NCBI GenBank assembly: GCA_043809745.1
Contig: JBDROU010000073.1
Location: forward strand, 62,001-126,000
Source: JBDROU01 sp043809745 [NCBI: bacterium]
GTDB taxonomy: Bacteria > Elusimicrobiota > JBDRMW01
Reading direction: 5' to 3'
Length of the DNA stretch: 64,000 nucleotides
The notes beneath the pieces are model-generated. The model was not told the DNA's origin. It made no database searches and worked only from the letters and a program-made list of their open reading frames with translations. How positions within the stretch are numbered: the stretch's first letter is position 1; every line of letters starts with the position of its first letter. Shown here one piece after another: positions 35,908-44,456 of this stretch. The position numbers and the translations under genes were made by a program.

Positions 35908-37125
35908 CTAATGAATGTTCATCGCTTTGACCGGTTCAATACGCGCAGCCTTTAACGCAGGGAAAATACTGATTAAAGTTGTTGCAATAATGACCGTGAT
36001 TGTTGGTATATAATAACTCCTAATATTTATCTCGCTGTAGAGTGTGTCGAATACTATGCCTCCGTAAGTAAAACTTGTTGGAAGTGTAATCCCGTGTATT
36101 GAAAGAAAATAATTAACAATCGTTGCAGCTCCCGCGCCGATGATTATGCTTAATACAGCAAGAATGTTTACTTCAAATAAGACTAGAGAAAATATTTGAG
36201 AAGGTTTTGTCCCTATAGCTTTAAGCAGCCCGTATTCCCTCCTTCGTTCCAAAACAGACATGAGCACGGTATTCAGAACACCTATAGCCATTATTAAAAT
36301 AATAATAAAAAGCATTATCCACATGCCCTGCTGATCTGCTTTCATTGCCTGGTAGAATGATTTAGCGAATTCCTGCCACGGCTCAACAAGAAGAGCTGGA
36401 TCATCAACCTTTTGTTTAATATCATCTGCAATAATTCGTACATTATTTATGTTGTTAACCATTATTATAAATTCATGCGCCTTGTTCTCTAAAGCAAGCA
36501 TCTCTTGTGCATCTTGAATGTGCAGGAAGAAGCCGGTCCTGTCGGTAATTTTGTCACCGCTCTCAATGATTCCGAAGAGAGAGTAGATGTTGTCTGCTAT
36601 TGATCCATCAGCAGCTTGTGAAACAATTACTATCTCGTCCCCGATTGCAACGTTTAATATATTAGCAAGGTCAATGCCTATTATTACCTTTTTCTGGGCA
36701 TTAGCGGGAAACATGCTTCCGCTTTTGATTTTTTTATGAAATTTTGTTGCCTTATCTTCAAGTGATGGATCGATGCCGATAATTTGCACACCAGCGCTTT
36801 TGTTGCCGGCAGAAACTAGACCGGCAGAGTATAAACGCGGTGCCCAGGTTTGAACGCCTTCTGCGCTGAGTATTTTCTGGCCGACTTTTTTGTAGTCGTC
36901 AATTGTAAAGTATAGAGATCGTTTCTCTGTAAATGATTTGTTGTGTATCTGAATATGTCCGAGCCTATTGCCGGTAAACATATTTATAATATTTGAATAC
37001 GATCCGTCCGACCAGCCAATAGAAACGGCAGATAATGCAAACCCTCCAAAAATTGTCAGGAGGGTAAACATTGTTCTTCGCTTCTGCCTAAAGACATTTC
37101 TTAGAGCTATTTTTAATATGATCAT
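35908..37125 (-). CDS. FtsX-family ABC permease (LolC/E-like), first
   Basis: The 405-residue permease has the same plan as the following gene: one N-terminal helix after VFRQKRRTMFTLL, a MacB-like periplasmic domain, and three C-terminal helices with LERRREYGLLKAIGTKPSQI. The two are diverged paralogues and probably form a heterodimer. The ATG follows the LolA-like stop directly (37126/37125), so the genes are coupled. Together with the LolA-like periplasmic carrier the set looks like a complete lipid or lipoprotein export route. Confidence 0.88.
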   Translation of the reverse strand: MIILKIALRNVFRQKRRTMFTLLTIFGGFALSAVSIGWSDGSYSNIINMFTGNRLGHIQIHNKSFTEKRSLYFTIDDYKKVGQKILSAEGVQTWAPRLYSAGLVSAGNKSAGVQIIGIDPSLEDKATKFHKKIKSGSMFPANAQKKVIIGIDLANILNVAIGDEIVIVSQAADGSIADNIYSLFGIIESGDKITDRTGFFLHIQDAQEMLALENKAHEFIIMVNNINNVRIIADDIKQKVDDPALLVEPWQEFAKSFYQAMKADQQGMWIMLFIIILIMAIGVLNTVLMSVLERRREYGLLKAIGTKPSQIFSLVLFEVNILAVLSIIIGAGAATIVNYFLSIHGITLPTSFTYGGIVFDTLYSEINIRSYYIPTITVIIATTLISIFPALKAARIEPVKAMNIH

Positions 37126-37911
37126 TTACTTGTTTGCAGCACTTGTTTTTAAAGGGGTCCGAAGATTTCTTAAAGTAAACATATCTTTATCGATTTTGAT
37201 ATCGAATTTTAGATCGAGGTATCGGATAATAGTTTTCTGGTTCTTTTTATTCTGAGGAGCTATCTCAATTATTGAGGGTACTAATTTATTATTAAATTCT
37301 TTTATATCCTTGAATGTCATGACACGCATTAATTTATCCTGTTCGCCAAAGTATTTCTGCCATAAAGGTATGTAATCTTTCTTTCTTGCCGAAATAACAA
37401 TCCTCGACCAGACTATCGCGGTATCTTCTTTAGGTTTCAGCTCAATATAGAACGCATCCTTGTTTGCATCTTCCGGGGTAATGAACCTATGTGTATAGTC
37501 ACTTAACATAGAAGATTCCTTTACGAGGTCATCATTAGAAAAATCAGATCCCATCCAAGAGGACATCATCATAGAAGGAGGTATTTTAATCACTTTGTTT
37601 GAGTTAGGAAGGTAGTTCCACATTTCATTGTTTATCCTTAATGTGCCAATGCCATGCTCTTTTTTAGGGGATAATATTTTAATAAGTGTTTTATCCATTT
37701 TTTCAGTCCAAGCAAGCATCTTCAGGGTTCTTTCCCAATGGGGTGTAATAATCTGCATCTCAAATTCAGAAAAAGTGGTTTTGCTGCGATATAACTCATC
37801 TATTTTTTTGACTATTTGGTCAGCGGTAACACTAAATTCCTCGGCATGCGAAAACGTGAAAAAGGAAATAACCAGGATTAGTATAAAGTAGACTGTTGTT
37901 TTTCTTTTCAT
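37126..37911 (-). CDS. LolA-like outer-membrane lipoprotein-sorting protein (PF17131 type)
   Basis: The 261-residue protein has a signal peptide (ends FFTFSHA) and the family hallmarks PHWERTLKMLAWTEKMDKTL near residue 57, ILSPKKEHGIGTLRINNEMWNYLPNSNKVIKIPPSM near 78, and SSWMGSDFSNDDLVKES near 117. The fold is a half-barrel that carries lipids or lipidated proteins through the periplasm. It heads a six-gene minus-strand operon with two FtsX permeases, the ATPase, the beta-barrel and the glycosyltransferase. The short motif list is exact, so the family call is firm, while the cargo is unknown. Confidence 0.88.
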   Translation of the reverse strand: MKRKTTVYFILILVISFFTFSHAEEFSVTADQIVKKIDELYRSKTTFSEFEMQIITPHWERTLKMLAWTEKMDKTLIKILSPKKEHGIGTLRINNEMWNYLPNSNKVIKIPPSMMMSSWMGSDFSNDDLVKESSMLSDYTHRFITPEDANKDAFYIELKPKEDTAIVWSRIVISARKKDYIPLWQKYFGEQDKLMRVMTFKDIKEFNNKLVPSIIEIAPQNKKNQKTIIRYLDLKFDIKIDKDMFTLRNLRTPLKTSAANK

Positions 37912-37940
37912 TTAAGTTATAGAAAAATTGCCTTTATAAT

Positions 37941-37969
37941 AATATAGCTAAAAAACTTTTTTTTGTCGA
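37941..37969 (-). promoter_or_regulatory. Promoter of the Lol-like operon
   Basis: On the minus strand TCGACA (37964-37969) and TATATT (37941-37946) are 17 bp apart, about 30 bp before the LolA-like start. Its -35 box overlaps the putative -35 box of the divergent gdpD promoter. Confidence 0.45.
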
Positions 37970-37993
37970 GTAGCCCATATTATTTAGTATAAT
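37963..37993 (+). promoter_or_regulatory. Possible leaderless promoter of the GDPD gene
   Basis: TATAAT at 37988-37993 ends 7 nt before ATG 38001; TTGTCG at 37963-37968 is a weak -35 box at a 19-bp spacer. No ribosome-binding site is present before ATG, so initiation on a leaderless transcript is likely. Confidence 0.45.
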
Positions 37994-38000
37994 AAACAAT

Positions 38001-38714
38001 ATGGAGATAATTGCGCATCGCGGGGCAAGTGCATATGCTGCCGAGAATAGCCTGCAGTCAGTGGAATTAGCACTGCAAATGAATGCTTCCAGCATTGAAG
38101 TAGATGTTGTATGGTCAGGAGATAGGAAGTTACTTGTTCATCATGATGAACAAGTAAAAAACGTATACAACCAAATAATAAACTTTTCAGATAAAAATTA
38201 TAGCGAGATTAAAAATCAGGTAAGATTGAGCAATAACGAAACAGTCCCGCTTTTAGAAGACATCCTTAATATTATAAATCAGAGAAAAAAACTATATATA
38301 GAAATAAAGCAGTATTACATAGCAGGCCCTTTATTCAAGCTGCTTTCAGATAGTAATTATTTGAAGAATATTGAAATTACATCTAAGCTTTTGGGAGAGG
38401 TGTTGTATTTTAGGGAATGTAATCCGTTGATGCCTATTTCTTTAGTTGTAGACGAAATAGAAGTATTCTCAGTAGATACCATAATGAAAACTTTAAAAAG
38501 CGCAAATATAAAAAATGCGAGCTTAAACAAAAAATACATAACCAAAGAAGTAGTGGAGAAGTTAAAGGAGATTGGTTGTTCGGTAAGGGTTTTTACGGTG
38601 AATGATATTTCAGATGCCGAATATCTGATTAATTGCGGTGTTGATGCAATTTTTACAGATAAACCTGATGTAATGAGCCGCTTGGGCGCGCACTTAACTT
38701 CGGCGGCAACGTAG
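38001..38714 (+). CDS. Glycerophosphodiester phosphodiesterase
   Basis: The 237-residue TIM barrel has IAHRGASAYAAENSLQS (His5, Arg6, Glu15) at the start, IEVDVVWSGDRKLLVHHDE (Glu33, Asp35, His48), IEIKQ near 98 and VFTVNDISDAEYLINCGVDAIFTDKP at the end, the full active-site set of GDPD enzymes. It hydrolyses glycerophosphodiesters to glycerol 3-phosphate and an alcohol. There is no signal peptide, so it is cytoplasmic. It is divergent from the Lol-like operon and shares its promoter region. Confidence 0.92.
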   Translation: MEIIAHRGASAYAAENSLQSVELALQMNASSIEVDVVWSGDRKLLVHHDEQVKNVYNQIINFSDKNYSEIKNQVRLSNNETVPLLEDILNIINQRKKLYIEIKQYYIAGPLFKLLSDSNYLKNIEITSKLLGEVLYFRECNPLMPISLVVDEIEVFSVDTIMKTLKSANIKNASLNKKYITKEVVEKLKEIGCSVRVFTVNDISDAEYLINCGVDAIFTDKPDVMSRLGAHLTSAAT

Positions 38715-38745
38715 TTTGCTGATTTTCATAAAAAAAATTACACGT

Positions 38746-38774
38746 TTGAAATAAACTTGAAGTTTGAGTATAAT
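38746..38774 (+). promoter_or_regulatory. Sigma70-type promoter before the TPR/Sm-like gene
   Basis: TTGAAA at 38746-38751 and TATAAT at 38769-38774 have a 17-bp spacer. AAAGGGA at 38802-38808 is the ribosome-binding site of the gene at 38814. Confidence 0.65.
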
Positions 38775-38813
38775 TAAATCAGTATTGTTTATTTTGTTGA
38801 AAGGGAAAGCTAA

Positions 38814-41057
38814 ATGTTTAACTCCTTGAGTTCAAGGTTTTGGTACATTAAGGGTAGATTCCTGATTGTTGCTGCAATCTCATTATTCACCATTAGTAGT
38901 ATTTTCGGCATAACAAAACTGGAGCAGTTAGGACAAGTAAGCTTTTATATGAAAAGCGGAAGGATATTGAAGAGTGAAGTTCTTAAAGAATTTCCGACCA
39001 CTGTAAGGATACTCCATAAAGGAGAGGAGATGGTCCTTAGAAAAGACTTGATTCAGTTTGCTTTGGATAGCAGTGGGACTGAAGTAGAAATTAAAGTAGA
39101 GGATGAATCGAAAGATGTTGAGGAACAAAAGCTTGAGGAAAAAAAAGAAGAACCGGTGATAAAAGATGAAAATATAATAGAGGAAATTGAGGAAACTGAG
39201 GAAACTGCAAAAGAGCTGCCGCCGGAGATTAAAGAATCCAAGCATCTTCCCGAACCTGTTAAGAAAATAGGACTAGAAGAAGACAAGATATTGCCTTTTG
39301 CAGCAGCAGAGGACGAGATTGATTCTGAGAAAATTGAAGAAAATGTTTCTTCCCTGGTGAGTGAGCAGCTTGATGAAGCAGAGCCCGAGGATGATATCTT
39401 AGATGGTGTTGGGGGAGGGAGAAGAGTATTTATTCAGTTGAAGAACGGAAAGGTTTATGAAGGCAATATAGATAAGGAAAATAAAAAGTATTATTATCTT
39501 AGAGCCGGCGATAAGTTACATAAACTTAATAAGAAGAATGTGGAGAATGTTGAAGAGATAGATCTCAAAGAAACTAAAGATAAGAAGGATAATAGGATTG
39601 ATTTTTATTTAAAGAATAAAACAATAGTTCAAGGTATTGTTGTTGAAGAAAAAGCTGCATCATTTATTGTTGAAAGTGAAGGTAAAAGACAGGAGCTTCA
39701 AAAAAAGGATATAACATTTGCGTTGGATGAGAACGGGAAGGATTTTTCTGTAAATATAGACCTTGCCCTGCTTAAGAAGTTGGAAGAAGACGAGAAGCAA
39801 AAGAAAAAAGCAGCCGTTAAAAAAATCGAGGAAGAAAAGAAAAAAACGGCAATAGTAACAAAAGTAAAGAAAGCTAAGGAGAAAAAGCAATCTGAAAAGG
39901 AAAATTATTATTCCCAAGGCTTAAAACAATTCGAGGAAGGCAATTATAAGGCAGCTATCCCGTTATTTGAAAGAGTCTTAATTGCTGACCCTAAATTGGG
40001 GGAAGCATATTATAGGCTTGCTTTTTCGTACTACCAAATTGGCGAAGAGGAATTGGCTTGGAAAAATATTGATAAAGCAAAGCAGTATGGAATAAGCCAG
40101 GCAGAAACGCTTCTTTCCATAATGAAGAAGGATAAGCAGAGAAGAGAAAAGCGAGCAAAGATAAAGAAGATATTGATATGGGGAGGTGTGGGATTAGGAG
40201 GCGCGCTGTTAGTTGGTTTTTTCTTGATGTTTGTCTTTAGAAGGAAAGATCAGGAGTTTGAAGCAACCTCATTTGAGAAGCCAGAATTTGCGTCTGCGGA
40301 TTCTAAAGTTGAGGAAGAGCCGCCTCCAAAGATTGTATCATCATTCGAACAGTCGAAGCCTCCTGAATCAGCTTCATTTGCAATAGCGGATGAATCATCA
40401 GCAGCAGATATTGAGGCAAAAAAAACAGCAGAAGTAGAGTCAAGATATTCGTCAGTATTAGATGGAACTAATACTTCTGATAGTTTAATATTACCTAAAT
40501 CTGAGAGCCCTGAGATGGTTTCGCCGGCAACGATTAATCAAAAACTTACGGAGGAGCCAAAATTAGAGGCTGTATCTCAAATAGATCAAACAAAGCTTTT
40601 ACAGCAGGAATTATCTGAAACTAAAGAAATGCCTCTAACGAGTAATGATGCGGCAGGGATTATTCAGCAAGAAGATAAAAAAGAGATTCCTTCTTCAGGT
40701 TTTAATCCGGAAAAAGCTGAGAAAAATTATATAAAAGGTAATGACCTTTGCAATCAAGGAAATCTAATTGGAGCAAAGATAGAGTATGAAAACGCTATAC
40801 GATTTAATCCGAGGCTGGACGTGGCATATATAGGATTAGGATACGTATATCTGTCCCAAGGCAAGATTAAAGAAGCTATACGTGAATATGTTAAATCCTT
40901 GGATATTAATCCGAATCAACCGGAAGCTCATTATAGTTTAGGCGTAGCATACTACAATAACGGAGATGTTAGTCAAGCAAGATACGAGTGGAAAAAAGCG
41001 CTGCTAATTGATCCAAACTTTACTGATGCCAAGCGTTGTCTCGAAGAAGCAAAGTAA
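38814..41057 (+). CDS. Membrane protein with Sm-like repeats, transmembrane helix and C-terminal TPRs
   Basis: The 747-residue protein has an N-terminal membrane segment (about 15-35), then a stretch with three related units: FYMKSGRILKSEV near 43, FIQLKNGKVYEGNI near 204 and FYLKNKTIVQGIV near 263. Each is followed by a strand pair and a LxKxDI/LxKKNV turn, the pattern of Sm-like or SHi-like barrels. An acidic Glu/Lys-rich linker (about 95-195) and a Lys/Glu coiled-coil (about 325-360) follow, then a TPR pair (about 365-440), a second membrane helix (about 453-477), a Ser/Glu-rich linker, and three TPRs from 640 to the end. Function unknown; probably an envelope scaffold working with the next two genes. 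Confidence 0.7.
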   Translation: MFNSLSSRFWYIKGRFLIVAAISLFTISSIFGITKLEQLGQVSFYMKSGRILKSEVLKEFPTTVRILHKGEEMVLRKDLIQFALDSSGTEVEIKVEDESKDVEEQKLEEKKEEPVIKDENIIEEIEETEETAKELPPEIKESKHLPEPVKKIGLEEDKILPFAAAEDEIDSEKIEENVSSLVSEQLDEAEPEDDILDGVGGGRRVFIQLKNGKVYEGNIDKENKKYYYLRAGDKLHKLNKKNVENVEEIDLKETKDKKDNRIDFYLKNKTIVQGIVVEEKAASFIVESEGKRQELQKKDITFALDENGKDFSVNIDLALLKKLEEDEKQKKKAAVKKIEEEKKKTAIVTKVKKAKEKKQSEKENYYSQGLKQFEEGNYKAAIPLFERVLIADPKLGEAYYRLAFSYYQIGEEELAWKNIDKAKQYGISQAETLLSIMKKDKQRREKRAKIKKILIWGGVGLGGALLVGFFLMFVFRRKDQEFEATSFEKPEFASADSKVEEEPPPKIVSSFEQSKPPESASFAIADESSAADIEAKKTAEVESRYSSVLDGTNTSDSLILPKSESPEMVSPATINQKLTEEPKLEAVSQIDQTKLLQQELSETKEMPLTSNDAAGIIQQEDKKEIPSSGFNPEKAEKNYIKGNDLCNQGNLIGAKIEYENAIRFNPRLDVAYIGLGYVYLSQGKIKEAIREYVKSLDINPNQPEAHYSLGVAYYNNGDVSQARYEWKKALLIDPNFTDAKRCLEEAK

Positions 41058-41119
41058 ACCTTAGGTTTTACGTTTTATGCTGGGTCTAAGTTTTAAACAA
41101 ATTAAAAAATAAATCTCAT

Positions 41120-42718
41120 TTGAATAGAAAAATACTTTTTTTTTCAGCCTTGATTATTTCATTTGTTTGTCATCAGAATTCACTTCAAAGCGCTGAGGAT
41201 AGCAGCAGCTATATTGGCGAGATAAAAATACAAAACAAAAGCATATACGATTTTGATAGAGAAGATTTACCGTTCATGCCGTACGGAATAATAAATAAAC
41301 TGCATATAGTAACACGGGATAGGATTATACGAAGGGAATTATTATTCAGAACCGGTGATGAATTGGATAGGAATGTAATTGCTGAGACTGAAAGGCGTCT
41401 AAGGAGTTTCTCTTTTATCAGGGTGGCGGATATAAATTTAGAGCATGCAGAAAATAATAAGATGAATGCTGTTGTTTATACGCAGGATTCCTGGACTACC
41501 GAGCCGCAGATCTCAATCGGCGGGGGTGGCGGTAAAGCAAGGTATGCGTTTGGTGTCGAAGAAAAGAATTTTTTAGGACTTGGAAAAGAGCTTGGATTAT
41601 TTTATGCTAACGATGAAAATGACAGTATTTCAAGACAGCTTTTCTATAACGATCCGCATTTCCTCCCGGGGCACTGGAAGCTTGAGAGTTTTTTTTCTAA
41701 TATAGATGAGGGGTCAATGAATATGATTTCTGTATTAAGACCATACTACAAGCTTGATACTAATTGGGCTGCGGATGTTAATTGGGTAAATAATAATGTA
41801 GAAGAAGATATATATTTGAACAACGAAACTATAGCATCATTTAGCCATGCCGGTTATAAAACTGAAGTCTCTGCGAGCAATAATATTTATACTGGAAATC
41901 TTACAGCATATAGAGCCGGATTAGGATTCAACAATGAAACAAATAATTTTTACGGTCTCGAATCTGCGAGTATAACTGCATTGCCTGGCAACTACGAGAT
42001 AAAAGGTCCTTTGGTATCTTTCCAGAGGTTGCATTATGATTATATTAAAGTAAAGAACGTAAATACTTTCATGAAAGACGAGGATTATAATTTAGGGCAG
42101 GATATTAAGATAAAATATGTATACGGTTCGGAAGATTTTGGGATTGAGAAAGATGCATCATATATATCATTAAAAAACTCAAATGGTCTGTATTTTGGCA
42201 AAGAAAATTTTTTATTAGCTGAGTTAAAAGCAAACGGGTTATATTTGGACAAAAAACCAAGGAATCTTGTTGCAGAGTCAAAGATTAGTTATTACAATCG
42301 GATTTTTTCGAACCAAACCCTGGGTCTTAATATGACCGGGATTTTTGGAAAAAATCTGGATATTAATAATCAAGTGGTGTTGGGCGGATTGAACGGTTTG
42401 CGTGGATATCCCGCGAGGGAATTTACGGGAAATAAAGGATTACTCTTCAGTTTAGAAGACAGAATATTTTGGGCAGAGGAATATCTTTCAATTGTAGGTG
42501 TTGGGGGCGTGGTTTTCTTTGACAGCGGATTTGCATGGGATAAAGGTGAGTCTATCAGCATATCTGATTTAAAAAGTGATATTGGGTTCGGATTCAGGTT
42601 TGCACTGCCGCGTTCTTGTGAAGCTATCGTGTTTCGGTTAGATTTTGCCTATGCGTTGGATAAGGTAAGGGATGAGGATAGATTTGTAATAAGCTTTGGA
42701 TCAGGGCAGAGTTTCTAG
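41120..42718 (+). CDS. BamA/Omp85-like outer-membrane protein with one POTRA domain
   Basis: The 532-residue protein begins at TTG 41120, the only start that keeps the signal peptide (core ILFFSALIISFVCHQNSLQSA), with no ribosome-binding site. Residues about 60-115 form a POTRA domain (LLFRTGDELDRNVIAETERRL, FSFIRVADINLE). The rest is an Omp85 barrel with FLGLGKELGLFYANDENDS near 153, the loop-6 motif GLNGLRGYPARE near 420, and a terminal strand DRFVISFGSGQSF. It may insert or secrete a partner protein. Two TPR genes flank it on the same strand, suggesting a three-gene assembly. Confidence 0.82.
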   Translation: MNRKILFFSALIISFVCHQNSLQSAEDSSSYIGEIKIQNKSIYDFDREDLPFMPYGIINKLHIVTRDRIIRRELLFRTGDELDRNVIAETERRLRSFSFIRVADINLEHAENNKMNAVVYTQDSWTTEPQISIGGGGGKARYAFGVEEKNFLGLGKELGLFYANDENDSISRQLFYNDPHFLPGHWKLESFFSNIDEGSMNMISVLRPYYKLDTNWAADVNWVNNNVEEDIYLNNETIASFSHAGYKTEVSASNNIYTGNLTAYRAGLGFNNETNNFYGLESASITALPGNYEIKGPLVSFQRLHYDYIKVKNVNTFMKDEDYNLGQDIKIKYVYGSEDFGIEKDASYISLKNSNGLYFGKENFLLAELKANGLYLDKKPRNLVAESKISYYNRIFSNQTLGLNMTGIFGKNLDINNQVVLGGLNGLRGYPAREFTGNKGLLFSLEDRIFWAEEYLSIVGVGGVVFFDSGFAWDKGESISISDLKSDIGFGFRFALPRSCEAIVFRLDFAYALDKVRDEDRFVISFGSGQSF

Positions 42719-42737
42719 ATTATATAAATTTAATAAA

Positions 42738-44381
42738 ATGAAATATATAAAATTGACATTAATGGTATTATTGGCAACTTTTATTATAGGTGTTTTATAT
42801 GCCGATAATGAGCCTAAGACATATTGGGATAGGATGATGCAAGAACAATCCTATATTCAGCAGCAGCGCGGGAATCGAGCGCTCTATTTCAGGGACTATG
42901 AGGCAGCGCTTAAGGAATTTAAAAAAGCTGTGGAATCAAATTATAATGATTATAATGCCCATAGGATGCTCGGAATAACATATTATTGGACGGGACAGGT
43001 TGATAAAGCCATGGAAGAGTATAAAATTGCTCTTGAGATCAACCCTAAGGATGCCCAATCTCATATGGTGCTGGGGATCGCCTATGCGTGGGGAATGGAT
43101 ATGGATAAGGCAATAACTGAATTTGAAAAGGTAATTAAATATGATCCGGCAAGATATGATGCGTACATGAATCTCGGATCAGCATTCCAAGCTAGAGGAG
43201 AATTAAGGAAGTCAATTTATTATTTTCAACAGGCTGTTAAATATGATAAACGCAATCCCGTTGCTCATTTTCAACTGGCAATAACTTACAAATTGCTTGA
43301 AAGATATACGGAAGCTATTAGCGAGTTTAAGAAAGCCATCAAAATCTTTCCGGGATATGAGGATGCGTATTTAGAATTGGGGGGGATTGCTGAAAAAAAT
43401 GATCTTGCTTCCGAAGCATTGGGATATTATAAAGCGGCGGCTGACTTAAAGGATGGGGACGCTGTGGCTCAATTAAAAGTTGGACTTAGCTATTTAAAAC
43501 TCAATAAAAGAATGAAGGCTATTAGAAGTTTTGCTAAGGCTTTGAGGTTAACCCCGTCCGGTGATCAAAAGAGATTAGCGCTGGATCTTGCATTCAGCGG
43601 AGATGATTCAGATTCGTCAAGAGGAAGAGAAGATCCGCTCGCTTCTTTTGAAGAGAATATTAAACAGGTCTCACCTGAAGAGGAAGCAGAGGTTAATTTC
43701 GAAATACGGTACAAAGAGGAATTGCCTTTATCATCAGTAGAAAAAATGGATGTTGTTTCTTATGGCAGCGGTAAAGGCATACGATATGTATTGCCGTTAA
43801 TAGATGAAGATCCTCTGGAGCGGAAGAAAAAAATAGAGCAGTTTGTTGATAAAATAAGGCGTGATTTGGGAAGAATGCCAAAATCTTCTAAAATGGAAGT
43901 GGAGATGACAATAGATTACAAGGATCGGGATAATAATTTAAGTCAAGCTTCAGGTTCAAGCAAAAATAAAAAATCAGATAAAAAGCGTCTTATGTACCAA
44001 CCTAGGGTAGTAGGGAATGATCTGGGATTGTGGGTTTTAGGTTCACATTGGTTGCTGTTAGTTCATGAGACAATTGATATGCTTTCAAAGAAATTAAATT
44101 CAAATAGCAGTTGGGAGGAACAACTCGGTTTGGCTATTGCCTATCTCCAAGCTGGTTTCGCATGGCAGGCTCTGGACATATTAAATATGTTAAAGTTGAG
44201 AATGCCGGAAGAGGTTATTATAAATCAAGGATTAATCGTTGCATATGTAGAGTTAGGCGAATGGGATAGAGTAAATAAAGAATTAGATGAGATTCTGCAG
44301 TTAGAACCCAGAAATGACTACGCCCAAGAAATCAAAAAATGGCTCGAAGATGAATCCGGGGCTAAAACCAACGAACGTTGA
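42738..44381 (+). CDS. Exported TPR protein
   Basis: The 547-residue protein starts at ATG 42738, giving a signal peptide (core LTLMVLLATFIIGVLYA); an in-frame TTG at 42696 lies inside the Omp85 gene and is not used. Residues about 45-270 hold at least six TPRs (for example YNAHRMLGITYYWTGQVDKA, AQSHMVLGIAYAWGMDMDKA). A charged middle region (about 275-450) follows, and two further TPRs close the chain. It starts 19 bp after the Omp85 stop, so it is cotranscribed. It is likely a periplasmic protein-protein scaffold for the barrel. Confidence 0.78.
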   Translation: MKYIKLTLMVLLATFIIGVLYADNEPKTYWDRMMQEQSYIQQQRGNRALYFRDYEAALKEFKKAVESNYNDYNAHRMLGITYYWTGQVDKAMEEYKIALEINPKDAQSHMVLGIAYAWGMDMDKAITEFEKVIKYDPARYDAYMNLGSAFQARGELRKSIYYFQQAVKYDKRNPVAHFQLAITYKLLERYTEAISEFKKAIKIFPGYEDAYLELGGIAEKNDLASEALGYYKAAADLKDGDAVAQLKVGLSYLKLNKRMKAIRSFAKALRLTPSGDQKRLALDLAFSGDDSDSSRGREDPLASFEENIKQVSPEEEAEVNFEIRYKEELPLSSVEKMDVVSYGSGKGIRYVLPLIDEDPLERKKKIEQFVDKIRRDLGRMPKSSKMEVEMTIDYKDRDNNLSQASGSSKNKKSDKKRLMYQPRVVGNDLGLWVLGSHWLLLVHETIDMLSKKLNSNSSWEEQLGLAIAYLQAGFAWQALDILNMLKLRMPEEVIINQGLIVAYVELGEWDRVNKELDEILQLEPRNDYAQEIKKWLEDESGAKTNER

Positions 44382-44456
44382 TTAATAGTAAAGCAGGTTC
44401 AATATGCGCTGCAGCTTGCCCAAGGCACAATACCGGCGAAAAAACCCGTAAGGAAG

